In this document: piece by piece, positions 36,221-45,042 of the stretch
How positions within the stretch are numbered: position 1 is the stretch's first letter
Layout of the letters: each line of letters starts with the position of its first letter
Assembly: GCA_030028905.1 (NCBI GenBank)
Contig: JALDYZ010000014.1
Span: forward strand, 1-64,000
From: Ferirhizobium litorale
GTDB lineage: Bacteria > Pseudomonadota > Alphaproteobacteria > Rhizobiales > Rhizobiaceae
Direction of reading: 5' to 3'
Length of the DNA stretch: 64,000 bases
Made by a program: the position numbers and the translations under genes
The notes under the pieces: generated by a model
The model's input: only the letters and a program-made list of their open reading frames with translations
Databases searched by the model: none
Told to the model about the DNA's origin: nothing

Positions 36221-36474
36221 ATGAGGTTTCCAGTCATTGCCTTGATCGGGCTTGCCGTTGCCGGATGCACGGCCGGCGAGAGAGGCGCCAGCGTCGGCGC
36301 GGCAACCGGCGCAATTATCGGCGGAGCCATTGCCAACGATGTCCGAGGTGCTGCGGTTGGCGCAGCGGTCGGGGGGTATCCGGCGCCCTGATCGGCAATG
36401 TCGCCGGTCGCCCCGGCCAGTGCTACTACCGTGATCGCAACGGCAACCGCTTCATCGCCGCGTGCCCGCGCTGA
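36221..36474 (+). pseudogene. glycine-zipper lipoprotein gene interrupted by a 1-base frameshift
   Basis: The frame opens at 36221 after TGGAGGACATAC with a lipoprotein signal (MRFPVIALIGLAVAGC) and a glycine-zipper stretch (GASVGAATGAIIGGAIAND, then GAAVGAAVGG). It stops after 56 codons at 36391. In the adjacent frame the expected end follows directly: VSGALIGNVAGRPGQCYYRDRNG, finishing FIAACPR at 36474. The switch point is a run of six G at 36371-36376. One extra G would restore a continuous protein of about 84 residues. A real one-base loss, a sequencing error in the homopolymer, or ribosomal slippage could each explain it. Confidence 0.72.
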
Positions 36475-36562
36475 TCAGTTTGCGCAAACGTGTTAGACGG
36501 CACCGCCAGCACGTCCTGAATTTCTGCTTTGAGACTGGTCCGCAACGGCAATTGAGGGTGCC

Positions 36563-38026
36563 ATGACTGCCACGCAGCCGCGACGACCGCTGTCCCTTCT
36601 TGAAGCGATCCTTCCCATCGCCGGCCTCATCGTGTTGGTCGGTCTGTCCTTTTTCCTGTTTGGCGACGAGGGGGCGTCCGGTCCTAACCAGGTTGCCCTG
36701 GTCTTTGCCACGATGATTGCCGTCGCCATTGCGCGCCGAAGAGGATACTCGCTGGAGGAACTGGGGGAGGCTGCAGTCGCGAGCGTGGGGTCCGGCATCG
36801 GCGCCATCTTTATCCTTCTTGCGGTCGGCTCGTTGATCGGCACCTGGGCGCTCAGCGGCACACTCATCGCCATGGTCTACTACGGGCTGCAACTGCTGAA
36901 TCCCAACCTCTTCTACATGACCGCCGCGGCGATCTGCGCGATCGTGTCCTTCGGCATCGGCAGTTCCTGGACCGTCGCGGGCACGATCGGCATCGGTCTG
37001 ATGGGCATTTCGGTCAACATGGGCCTCGACCCGGCAATCACCGCCGCCGCCATCATCTCCGGCGCCTATTTCGGTGACACCACATCACCCCTCTCCGACT
37101 CGGCAAACCTCGCGGCGGGCGTCGCGAATGCCAATCTCTACGACCATGTCCGCGAGACCCTGCTGACCTCCACTCCAGCACTGATGATCTCGCTGGCGAT
37201 CTTCTGGCTGTTTGGACGCGCGGGAGACCTCGATGCCAGCGACAAGCTCGAGGCGATCGAAAGCGCCTTTCACGTTTCGCCGATCCTCTTCCTGCCACTG
37301 GCCGTCGTCGTCGGCCTTGCACTGTTCCGCTTGCCACCTTTTACCACCATCTTCATCGGGGCCCTGGCCGGCGGTGTCCTCGCCGTGGCACTTGCACCTG
37401 ACCGGGTCGCCGTCTTTGGCGATCCGGAGCAGACACTTCCGCGCTGGCTCGCACTCATCAAGGGCGTGTGGCTGGCACTCGCCAGCGGCTATGTGTCGAC
37501 CAGCGGGCACCCTGCCCTCGACGTGCTCGCGACAAGGGGCGGAATGGCGAGCATGCTCAATACAATCTGGCTGATCATCACAGCCTTTGCCTTTGGCGGC
37601 GTTGTCGAAAAAGCCGGCATGATCGAGCGGCTGATCGAGCCCGTCATCAGCAAAGTGAAGTCTACGGGCGGTCTCGTCACGACCCTGGTCTCGGCAATCT
37701 TTGCGACCAATGTTGCGACGGCGGACCAGTATCTTGCAATCGTTCTGCCGGGGAGGATGTTCAAACGCGCATTCCAATCCCGCGAGTTCGCGCCGATCGT
37801 GCTGTCCCGCAGCGTCGGCGCCACTGCAACGCCGACCTCGGCCCTAGTCCCCTGGAACAGCTGCGGCGCCTACATGTCGGCAACACTCGGTGTTTCAACA
37901 TTCCACTACTTCCCCTATGCCGTGTTCAGCATCGCAAGCCCGCTCATAGCCATCGTCGTGGCATTTCTCGGTATCCGGATGATACGACAGGTGAAGAAGT
38001 CTGCAGGCCTGGCGCCACAGGATTAG
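36563..38026 (+). CDS. nhaC: NhaC family Na+/H+ antiporter
   Basis: A 487-residue membrane antiporter with about eleven hydrophobic segments. Family signatures are GSSWTVAGTIGIGLMGIS, GAYFGDTTSPLSDSANLAAG and ATNVATADQYLAIVLPGRMFK. The C-terminus repeats the pattern with SRSVGATATPTSALVPWNSCGAY. It would exchange cytoplasmic Na+ for protons. The gene is monocistronic and convergent with the nucleotide cyclase; only 11 bases separate the stops. Confidence 0.9.
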   Translation: MTATQPRRPLSLLEAILPIAGLIVLVGLSFFLFGDEGASGPNQVALVFATMIAVAIARRRGYSLEELGEAAVASVGSGIGAIFILLAVGSLIGTWALSGTLIAMVYYGLQLLNPNLFYMTAAAICAIVSFGIGSSWTVAGTIGIGLMGISVNMGLDPAITAAAIISGAYFGDTTSPLSDSANLAAGVANANLYDHVRETLLTSTPALMISLAIFWLFGRAGDLDASDKLEAIESAFHVSPILFLPLAVVVGLALFRLPPFTTIFIGALAGGVLAVALAPDRVAVFGDPEQTLPRWLALIKGVWLALASGYVSTSGHPALDVLATRGGMASMLNTIWLIITAFAFGGVVEKAGMIERLIEPVISKVKSTGGLVTTLVSAIFATNVATADQYLAIVLPGRMFKRAFQSREFAPIVLSRSVGATATPTSALVPWNSCGAYMSATLGVSTFHYFPYAVFSIASPLIAIVVAFLGIRMIRQVKKSAGLAPQD

Positions 38027-38037
38027 CGATCAGTATC

Positions 38038-39447
38038 TTATGGAATTGCATAGATGCAGATCTCATTCGCGATGCCGCGAAGCGTGACATTCTGCGACAT
38101 CGGATTGAGACCGCGATCCGACAGAAGATGGGAGGCGCGCGGGTCTTCCAGAACGGTGCCGGTCGCAAAGATCTCCCGAGACGTGGCAAGGTGCTGGACC
38201 CGTGATGCAATGTTCACCGTCTGGCCGAAGTAGTCCTGCCGTTCGTTCAGGCTGACTGCGATGCAAGGGCCCTCATGAATGCCGATCTTGAGCAGCAGGT
38301 CTTCGCTGCCGCGCTCGTCGTTCAGCACGCGCATGGCGTCGCGCATGCGCATCGCAGCGGCAACCGCTCGATCCGGCGTCGGGAAGGTCGCCATAACGGC
38401 GTCGCCAATCGTCTTCACGACGGCCCCCGCCTCTGCAGCCACGATCTCGTTGAGAACACTGAAATGCGTCTTCACCAAGTCAAAGGCCGCGAGATCGCCA
38501 ACTCTCTCATATAGTTCAGTCGATCCGCGCAGGTCGGTAAAGAGAAACGTCAGGCTCGTGATCTTCAGCCGCTGATCGACGTCGATCGTATCGGTGCGAT
38601 AGATGTCGCGGAACGTCTGGTTGGACAGCAGGCGCTTGGCTGTCAGAAACGGCCGACGACGCCCCAGCAGTGCATGCATAGCGTGATTGGCCACGCACAC
38701 CGATGGTAAGGTGCGAACATCGGTATGGTTCTCGACCTGGATGCGGAAGGGACCAGGCTGGACATTCAGTGTCTCATGGTGGCTATACCCGCGGTCGAAC
38801 ACCAGCGACAGGTTCCTCCGCTCCTTGGTTGGCTCGCCCTGCACTTCCAGAAACATTGCAGCGTGCGTCACGGGTTCGAAGATGATGACGAACTCCGGCG
38901 GCAACTGGAGCGAGATCACCGCCTTCTCGCCTGGAGGCAGTTCGAGGGCCTCGAGCATGAACTCGTCGACCATCGTTTCGTAGCCTTCCTCCGGTAGATC
39001 GATGCCGGACCCCCAGTACATCTGCCGAAAATACTCCAATGGCGGCAGTTCGTGGGGATTGTGGGCAGCGATATGGCGCACGCGGGGGCTGATCGTGAAC
39101 GTTACCTCCACCATCTCGTCGAGCGTCGGCTCATATCCGGCGGCGCAGAGCGCGCAGGTGTACTCGCTGCATTGAACGGTCTTGAGCGAGGTATTGGCAT
39201 CAAGTACGCCGCCGCACCCGGGACACAGCACGTTCCATGACAGTTCGAACAGGCCGAGGCGGGAAGCGTGGAGAAATGCAGCGATCGTCTGTTCTTCGTC
39301 CATGTTTTCGCTGCGCGCAAAAGCAAGTGCATTGACACGGCAAAGCTTCCGGTCCGGCGCATCCCGGACCAAGCGCTCGATAGCATCGACGATTGCGGGC
39401 TGCGCCGACTGACGGAGCGCATCGAACAGCGGTTGGGTATTGCTCAT
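38038..39447 (-). CDS. class III adenylate/guanylate cyclase with N-terminal DUF5939-like and zinc-ribbon regions
   Basis: A 469-residue signalling protein. Residues 1-270 resemble the DUF5939 region found before some cyclases. They contain a zinc-ribbon-like pair CPGC (about 80) and CALC (about 100). The cyclase domain (about 285-460) has LTFLFTDLRGSTELYERVGD, whose Asp is the first metal ligand, and VVKTIGDAVMATF with the second Asp. ERQDYFGQTVNIASR completes the active-site set. No membrane segment is visible, so the enzyme is cytosolic and may sense a ligand or redox state through the N-terminal part. The substrate, ATP or GTP, cannot be told from this reading. Confidence 0.87.
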   Translation of the reverse strand: MSNTQPLFDALRQSAQPAIVDAIERLVRDAPDRKLCRVNALAFARSENMDEEQTIAAFLHASRLGLFELSWNVLCPGCGGVLDANTSLKTVQCSEYTCALCAAGYEPTLDEMVEVTFTISPRVRHIAAHNPHELPPLEYFRQMYWGSGIDLPEEGYETMVDEFMLEALELPPGEKAVISLQLPPEFVIIFEPVTHAAMFLEVQGEPTKERRNLSLVFDRGYSHHETLNVQPGPFRIQVENHTDVRTLPSVCVANHAMHALLGRRRPFLTAKRLLSNQTFRDIYRTDTIDVDQRLKITSLTFLFTDLRGSTELYERVGDLAAFDLVKTHFSVLNEIVAAEAGAVVKTIGDAVMATFPTPDRAVAAAMRMRDAMRVLNDERGSEDLLLKIGIHEGPCIAVSLNERQDYFGQTVNIASRVQHLATSREIFATGTVLEDPRASHLLSDRGLNPMSQNVTLRGIANEICIYAIP

Positions 39448-39666
39448 CGCGCCATACTATACCGAAACTCGCCCGATAGCAGCGTGTTTGTCGGATCGTC
39501 GACAAAAGGTGATACAGCCGGGCAAGCAGTGCGCCCCACTTCGCACGCTTCTTCATCAAGAGAGTGACAGGACATTTTTCGTTCGCCACTTGATGCCGCG
39601 GGTGAACTTGCTCTATCCGTCATCTAACCAGCCAAATACTCCGGCCAGTCAGGGATTTGTCTTGTC

Positions 39667-40308
39667 ATGGAAATCTTCACGTCTGCCGGGCTGCTGGCGC
39701 TTCTGCAGGTCATTCTGATCGACCTCGTGCTTGCCGGCGACAATGCGGTCGTCATTGGCCTTGCCGCGGCGGGCTTGACTTCCGACCGGCGCCGGAAGGC
39801 GATCGCGGTCGGTATCATTGCAGCAACCGTACTCCGAATCTTGCTGGCAAGCGTAACGGTGCATCTCCTCGAAATCATCGGACTTCTTCTCGCAGGCGGG
39901 ATCCTGCTGCTCTGGGTGTGCTGGAAAATGTGGCGCGAACTCCGGGCAAGCGTGGCCGCTGAGCAGATTGGGACGGACGGAGCGGATGCAAAAGCGCCGA
40001 GGAAGACTTTCCTGCAGGCGGCGATCCAGATTGTCGTCGCCGATATCTCGATGTCACTCGACAACGTTCTGGCGGTCGCGGGCGCCGCACGCGAGCATCC
40101 GACCGTGCTGGTGCTCGGACTGGCACTCTCGATCGCGATGATGGGAATTGCCGCAAACTTCATCGCGCGATTGCTGAACCGCCATCACTGGATCGCCTAT
40201 ATCGGGCTTGCCATTATTCTCTATGTTGCGTTGAACATGATCTATCGCGGCGCGATAGAGGTGTGGCCGCACCTCGCGCCCGTTGCCCCCCACGCGCTCG
40301 GCATGTGA
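39667..40308 (+). CDS. TerC family integral membrane protein (YjbE type)
   Basis: A 213-residue membrane protein with about seven hydrophobic segments. It has the family signatures VILIDLVLAGDNAVVIGLA near the start and VVADISMSLDNVLAVAGAA in the middle. These paired acidic DN motifs within membrane helices are characteristic of TerC/YjbE, implicated in metal (manganese) export or metalation of exported proteins. It is monocistronic. The start is ATG at 39667 preceded by a weak site. It is convergent with the diguanylate cyclase. Confidence 0.87.
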   Translation: MEIFTSAGLLALLQVILIDLVLAGDNAVVIGLAAAGLTSDRRRKAIAVGIIAATVLRILLASVTVHLLEIIGLLLAGGILLLWVCWKMWRELRASVAAEQIGTDGADAKAPRKTFLQAAIQIVVADISMSLDNVLAVAGAAREHPTVLVLGLALSIAMMGIAANFIARLLNRHHWIAYIGLAIILYVALNMIYRGAIEVWPHLAPVAPHALGM

Positions 40309-40385
40309 TGAGGTCCGGCATGGTGCTCAATATCAAGCGGGTCTTTGGCTAGAAGGTCTATCGGCCGTCAACGCATCTCAGTCGA

Positions 40386-41852
40386 TCAGGCGCCGGAGAC
40401 GACACGCTTGTGGGCCTCGCGCGCATTGATGTTGGCATAGTAGGCGCGCTTGTCCTCGTACATCATCTGGTCAGCGCGCTTCACCACGTCCTCCATCTTT
40501 TCGCCCGGCTCGCTGGTGGCAACGCCGAGCGAGATACTGAGCGGGGCATTGGAATAGAACTGGTTGTTGATCTTCAGCAGTTCATGGACCGTCTCCACCA
40601 TTGTCGCCGCGGCATGCTTGTCGGCGCCGGGCATGAGGATCGCGAATTCGTCTCCGCCAATGCGCGCGGCATGGTTCGGCTGCGAGACCACGCCGTTCAG
40701 TACCTCGCCCAGGCGACGCAGCAGCGAGTCCCCGGCGTCATGGCCGAGATGATCATTCGCATCCTTGAGACCGTTGAGATCGATGACCAGTGCAGAAACA
40801 GGGCGAAGGGTCTTGCGCTCGAGCCGGTTCAATTCATCGACGTAGAATGCGCGGTTGTGAAGTTTCGTCAGCACGTCGTGCTTGCCGAGATACTCGAGAT
40901 AGGCTTCCGCCTTCTTGCGCGCGGTAATATCGGTCAGCGCCACCTGCACCAGCGACCAGTTGTCCTCGTGTCCCGGCAGCACCGAAAACTGCAGAAGGAG
41001 ATAGCGCTCCGAGCCGTCGAGCGCATAGTTGATCACCTCGCGCTGGTGGAAGAGGTTGCCGTTCCAAAGTTCGATCAGTTGCTCGCGGAAATGTTTCTCC
41101 ATATCGTCGCGAAAAATCTCGCCCTGGCGCTGGAGCAGCGTGTGCCGGTCCGGCGCGCAGAAAAGGTCGAGTGTCGCCTGGTTCACATCGAGCACCATGA
41201 TTTCGCTCATGCACTGCTTGACGAACTCGGGATGGACATCGGTAAACACGCGGAAATCATCGATGCCGCGGTCGCGCACAACTTCGAGCAACTCCTTAAT
41301 GCGGCTGAAATCCTCGACCCACAGCGACACCGGTGAATGTTCGAAGATCCCCTCGGCGTAGCGGCGATTCTCTTGCTCCTTGCGCCGCGCCTCTTCGCGT
41401 GCGGTCACGTCTTCCGTGGTGAGCAGCAGCCGGCCCAGGGTCTGTTCGTATCCCGGCAGAACGGAACCGCGCAACTGGATATCCAGCCTGCGGCCGGAAA
41501 GCGAGTAATTCACTGCGCTACTTGAGAACTCGGTCTTTCCGTCCCAAAGTTCGGCCAGTTCGTTGACATGGCTTTCGAGCATCTCGTCGCGGAACACCAG
41601 ATGAAGATTCCGGACAAGATGGTCGAGGTCATCGGCTTCGAACAGCTCCAGGGTCTTTCGGTTTACCCGCAGCACACGAATCTGCCGGGAACACGCGACA
41701 ACGCGGGAGATGTCTTCCCGCAAGTAGGCGCGTATGTCCTCGATGCCCTCGGCCCGCCAACGATCGAACTGCTCCCGCACTCCGCTGAAGTCTTCGACCC
41801 ACATGGCAATCGGGGAAAGATCGAAAATATTGGAGTCGAAGAAATCATTCAT
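40386..41852 (-). CDS. diguanylate cyclase with two tandem PAS-like modules
   Basis: A 488-residue protein. The N-terminus carries a duplicated module, each copy starting with a DLSPIAMWVEDFSGV or EHSPVSLWVEDFSRI motif and including a VLxVNxxTLxLF segment (about 5-135 and 155-320). The second copy ends with DITARKKAEAYLEYLGKHD, the standard junction to the GGDEF domain. An active IGGDEF motif lies near residue 399, so it should make cyclic di-GMP. There is no membrane segment. The start at 41852 is an ATG; a TTG ten codons earlier is also in frame. Confidence 0.9.
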   Translation of the reverse strand: MNDFFDSNIFDLSPIAMWVEDFSGVREQFDRWRAEGIEDIRAYLREDISRVVACSRQIRVLRVNRKTLELFEADDLDHLVRNLHLVFRDEMLESHVNELAELWDGKTEFSSSAVNYSLSGRRLDIQLRGSVLPGYEQTLGRLLLTTEDVTAREEARRKEQENRRYAEGIFEHSPVSLWVEDFSRIKELLEVVRDRGIDDFRVFTDVHPEFVKQCMSEIMVLDVNQATLDLFCAPDRHTLLQRQGEIFRDDMEKHFREQLIELWNGNLFHQREVINYALDGSERYLLLQFSVLPGHEDNWSLVQVALTDITARKKAEAYLEYLGKHDVLTKLHNRAFYVDELNRLERKTLRPVSALVIDLNGLKDANDHLGHDAGDSLLRRLGEVLNGVVSQPNHAARIGGDEFAILMPGADKHAAATMVETVHELLKINNQFYSNAPLSISLGVATSEPGEKMEDVVKRADQMMYEDKRAYYANINAREAHKRVVSGA

Positions 41853-42003
41853 CCGGAACTCATTTTCTGTTGGCGCAAACAAATTTTTCGGGCCGCCGCT
41901 GCCACGGAGCCCTAATACTCTGACCCTTCAATCTTTATGGAAGAATCGTAAAGCTTCACTTGACGCATTGCAGTATCTGCAAACATCAACTGCAGCCACT
42001 TCG

Positions 42004-43590
42004 TCAATAGCCGATTGCGCAGCCATCCTTGCGCGGATCGGACGCCCCGGTCAGCGTACCCTTCTCCCAATCGATCTGCACGACCTGGCCGCCGCCGAGT
42101 GGCTCGTCGGCTGGACGAACCGCATGGCCAAGCCGTCGCAAGCCCTCGACAGCATCCTTGCTCACGCTGCGCTCAGCCTCGATCGCCCCATCGCGATAGA
42201 AGACGCGCGGCGCGTCGAGCGCCTGCTGCGGATCCTTGCCGTAGTCGATGAGGTTGGTCAGCAGGTGGACGTGGCCGAAGGGCTGGTAGGCGCCGCCCAT
42301 GACCCCGAACGGCATCACCGCCCTGCCATTCTTCATCGCCATTCCCGGCATGATCGTGTGCATCGGCCTCTTGCCGGGCGCTATCGCGTTGGGATGGCCC
42401 TCGATGAGGCGGAAACTGTTGCCGCGGTTCTGCAGGATGACACCGGACTTCGGCCCGACGACGCCGCTTCCGAAGGAGTGGTAGGTGGAGTTGATGAAGG
42501 ACACACAATTGCGGTCGCTATCGACGATCGAAATATAGACGGTGTCACTATCCGGTAGCCGGACCGGCGGCAGGTTCGTCATGGCGCGATCTGAGCTGAT
42601 CCCCGCGCGCAGCCGCTCTGCGTATGTGGCGGACAGCAATTCCCTGACCGGCACATGCACGCGATCCTGGTCGCCCAGATAGGTATCGCGGTCGCGATAG
42701 GCCAGCCGGCCCGCCTCGATCTCCAGATGCAGGCGGGCCGCGCCTTGCGGATCGAGAGAACGAAGGTCGAAGCCTGAAAGTATGTTGAGCATGATCAAGG
42801 CCGTCAGACCCTGGTTGTTGGGCGGCATCTGATGGATCTCGTGGCCGCCATAGCTGGTGCTGACGGATGCGACGTAGTCGCCGTTGGTCGCCGAGAAATC
42901 CTCCAGCGTATGCAGTCCGCCAAGCGCCCTCAGCCGCGACACGAGATCTTCGGCTACCTCACCCTCGTAGAAACCGGCGCGTCCCTTGGCCGCGATCGTC
43001 CGCAGTGTGGCGGCGAGTTCGGGCTGACGGTGAATGTCGCCGGCCTTCAGCGCCCCACCATCCTTCAGGAAGATCCGCGAGGAATGTTCGTCGGCAGCCA
43101 GCGTTTCGACGCTCTCCAGCCAGTCATGGGCAACGCGGTCATGAACCACATAGCCCTGTTCTGCATAGCGGATCGCAGGTGCCAGCACCGCGTCCATGCC
43201 CTTACGACCATGATCGCGGAGCAACTGGCACCAGGCGTCGATTGCGCCCGGCACGGTCACGGAATGCGCACCCGTGACCGGGATTTCCGCAATACCGCTT
43301 TCGCGATACCACTCCAGTGTCGCGTCCGCCGGCGCACGTCCCGAGCCATTGAAGGCGATGACCTCGCCTTCACCTCGTGGCGCGTAGAGGACGAAGCAGT
43401 CGCCGCCGATTCCTGTCGATTGCGGCTCCACGACCGCCTGGACGGCGGCGGCGCAGATTGCGGCATCCATGGCGTTGCCGCCGGCGCGCAGCATGTCGAT
43501 TGCTGCAAGCGTCGACAATGGATGGGATGTCGCTGCCATCGCTTCGGTGGCGCGCACCGATGACCGTCCGGGAAAGTGAAAGTCGCGCAT
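42004..43590 (-). CDS. gamma-glutamyltransferase-family Ntn hydrolase (oxamate amidohydrolase/YwrD-like branch)
   Basis: A 528-residue Ntn hydrolase of the GGT superfamily. The self-processing site is Thr350 in SDTVYISIVD, where classical GGT has TTH. The DTVY-type variant occurs in the cytosolic YwrD/HpxW branch. The N-terminal half has MAATSHPLSTLAAIDMLRAGGNAMDAA and ESTGIGGD-like segments. No signal peptide is seen, so the enzyme is likely cytoplasmic. It is last in a three-gene minus-strand run with the dehydrogenases of the hydroxyproline-like block. The start at 43590 has GAAGGATCCTTGC upstream. Its substrate here is unknown; an amide or gamma-glutamyl derivative of the imported compound is a guess. 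Confidence 0.85.
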   Translation of the reverse strand: MRDFHFPGRSSVRATEAMAATSHPLSTLAAIDMLRAGGNAMDAAICAAAVQAVVEPQSTGIGGDCFVLYAPRGEGEVIAFNGSGRAPADATLEWYRESGIAEIPVTGAHSVTVPGAIDAWCQLLRDHGRKGMDAVLAPAIRYAEQGYVVHDRVAHDWLESVETLAADEHSSRIFLKDGGALKAGDIHRQPELAATLRTIAAKGRAGFYEGEVAEDLVSRLRALGGLHTLEDFSATNGDYVASVSTSYGGHEIHQMPPNNQGLTALIMLNILSGFDLRSLDPQGAARLHLEIEAGRLAYRDRDTYLGDQDRVHVPVRELLSATYAERLRAGISSDRAMTNLPPVRLPDSDTVYISIVDSDRNCVSFINSTYHSFGSGVVGPKSGVILQNRGNSFRLIEGHPNAIAPGKRPMHTIMPGMAMKNGRAVMPFGVMGGAYQPFGHVHLLTNLIDYGKDPQQALDAPRVFYRDGAIEAERSVSKDAVEGLRRLGHAVRPADEPLGGGQVVQIDWEKGTLTGASDPRKDGCAIGY

Positions 43591-43695
43591 GCAAGGATCC
43601 TTCGACTCGCTGGGAAAGTACGGATTGCTATCCACACTGTGTTGCCGATGGTCGGGTCTAGCGCAAGATGAAAATCCTGGAAGGGAACTTCCCCT

Positions 43696-44937
43696 TCAGA
43701 AGCGTTGCGGAGAAAACGGCGAGATGTCGATTGCAGGCGCTTGGCCGGTCAGCAGGTCGGCAACGATGCGTGCGGTGCCGGCAGACTGGGTCAGCCCGAG
43801 ATGGCCGTGGCCGAAAGCATAGACCACGTTGTGCGTCGCGCGAGCTCGGCCAATCGCCGGGAGACTGTCCGGCAATGAGGGACGGAAGCCCATCCACTGC
43901 ACGCCACCCTCCGGCTTCAGGCCGGGCAGGAAGGCTTGTGCCTTCTTCAGCATCGCCTCGGAACGGCGGAAATTGGGCGGCAGGTCGAGGCCACCCAGTT
44001 CCACGGCACCGCCGACCCGGATACCGGACGAAAGGCGGGTGACGACAAAGCCGTGCCGGCCAAAGGTGACTTGCGTGCGCAGATCGAATGCGTCGGCAGG
44101 CAGTGTGGTGTTGTAGCCGCGCTCGGTCTCCAGCGGGATGTTTTCACCGAGACTGCGGGCAATGAGGTGCGAGAACGCACCGGCGGCGAGCACCACCTTG
44201 CCGGCCTGGCGAGAGGCTCCTTCGGCGGTGACGATCTCGACGCCATCGGCGATGGAACGGAGCCCGGTTGCTTCGGCCGTCTCGACCAACCCTCCGCGAT
44301 CGCGAAAGTGATCGGCAAGGGCCAGCGTATAGAGCTTCGGGTCGGCGATGGAGTACCAACCCGGAGTGAACGTGCCAAGCCCGAAACGCGGCGACAATCC
44401 AGGCTGGATCGTTGCCATTTCGTCGGCGCGAAGATGCCGGAAATCGATGCCGTGCCGTTGGCGCGCGTCCCATCCGGGCAGCGAAGCGCGAAACTCTGCA
44501 TCGCTTTCATAGACTTGTAGGTTCCCCTCCTTGCGCAGCATCGGCAGCGTACCGGTCGCCGTGAGAAATGGTTCGAGCTCCGCCCTGGAAAGGTCCATCA
44601 GAGCCGTTTGCGCCGCCGTCGAATGGGCCACGCGCGACGGCTGGCAGGCCCGCCAGAAACAGAACATCCACGGGGCGATCTGCACGGCATAGGCCGGCGG
44701 TATCGTTAGCGGCCCGAGCGGGTCGAGCAACCATTTCGGGGCCTTCTTCAAAATGCCCGGCGAGGCAAGCGGCAGGATGTCGGTGAAGGCGAAGGCGCCG
44801 GCATTGCCCGCCGAAGCCCCGGCAGCCGGCCCCGTGCGGTCGATGACCGCGACCTTGAGCCCCCGTGCCTGGGCGGCTATGGCGGCGGAAAGGCCGACTA
44901 CCCCCGCCCCGATGACGATGACATCCGGCTTGTCCAT
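43696..44937 (-). CDS. FAD-dependent D-hydroxyproline / D-amino-acid dehydrogenase (DadA-like)
   Basis: A 413-residue FAD oxidoreductase of the DadA family. The Rossmann dinucleotide motif is VIVIGAGVVGLSAAIAAQARG. GLTQSAGTARIVADLL near the C-terminus is the conserved FAD-binding end. It should dehydrogenate a D-imino or D-amino acid. With KGSA dehydrogenase and a DapA-family deaminase nearby, cis-4-hydroxy-D-proline is the best candidate, giving 1-pyrroline-4-hydroxy-2-carboxylate. A general D-alanine dehydrogenase role is the alternative. It begins 105 bases after the KGSA dehydrogenase stop, with a strong hairpin in between. Confidence 0.85.
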   Translation of the reverse strand: MDKPDVIVIGAGVVGLSAAIAAQARGLKVAVIDRTGPAAGASAGNAGAFAFTDILPLASPGILKKAPKWLLDPLGPLTIPPAYAVQIAPWMFCFWRACQPSRVAHSTAAQTALMDLSRAELEPFLTATGTLPMLRKEGNLQVYESDAEFRASLPGWDARQRHGIDFRHLRADEMATIQPGLSPRFGLGTFTPGWYSIADPKLYTLALADHFRDRGGLVETAEATGLRSIADGVEIVTAEGASRQAGKVVLAAGAFSHLIARSLGENIPLETERGYNTTLPADAFDLRTQVTFGRHGFVVTRLSSGIRVGGAVELGGLDLPPNFRRSEAMLKKAQAFLPGLKPEGGVQWMGFRPSLPDSLPAIGRARATHNVVYAFGHGHLGLTQSAGTARIVADLLTGQAPAIDISPFSPQRF

Positions 44938-44996
44938 CTTTGCACACTCGTTTGGAAAGACTGTTTTTAGCGGCTTTGGCGCTGCAGTAGAGGCAG

Positions 44997-45024
44997 GAAC
45001 CTCCCCAGAAAACTGGGGAGGTTC
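44997..45024. terminator. 12-bp hairpin between the semialdehyde dehydrogenase and the DadA-like gene
   Basis: GAACCTCCCCAG and its exact complement flank an AAAA loop (TTTT on the minus strand). It follows the minus-strand KGSA dehydrogenase stop by 18 bases. No downstream T-run is visible, so it may be an attenuator or mRNA-end stabiliser rather than a full terminator. Confidence 0.55.
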
Positions 45025-45042
45025 GGTCGCGAAAACTTGAAA

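Noticed and set aside
41969-41983. TTGCAG-TAT-CTGCAA palindrome between the cyclase and the GGT-family genes
   Set aside because: It could be an operator for the diguanylate cyclase, but no second copy or neighbouring regulator supports it.
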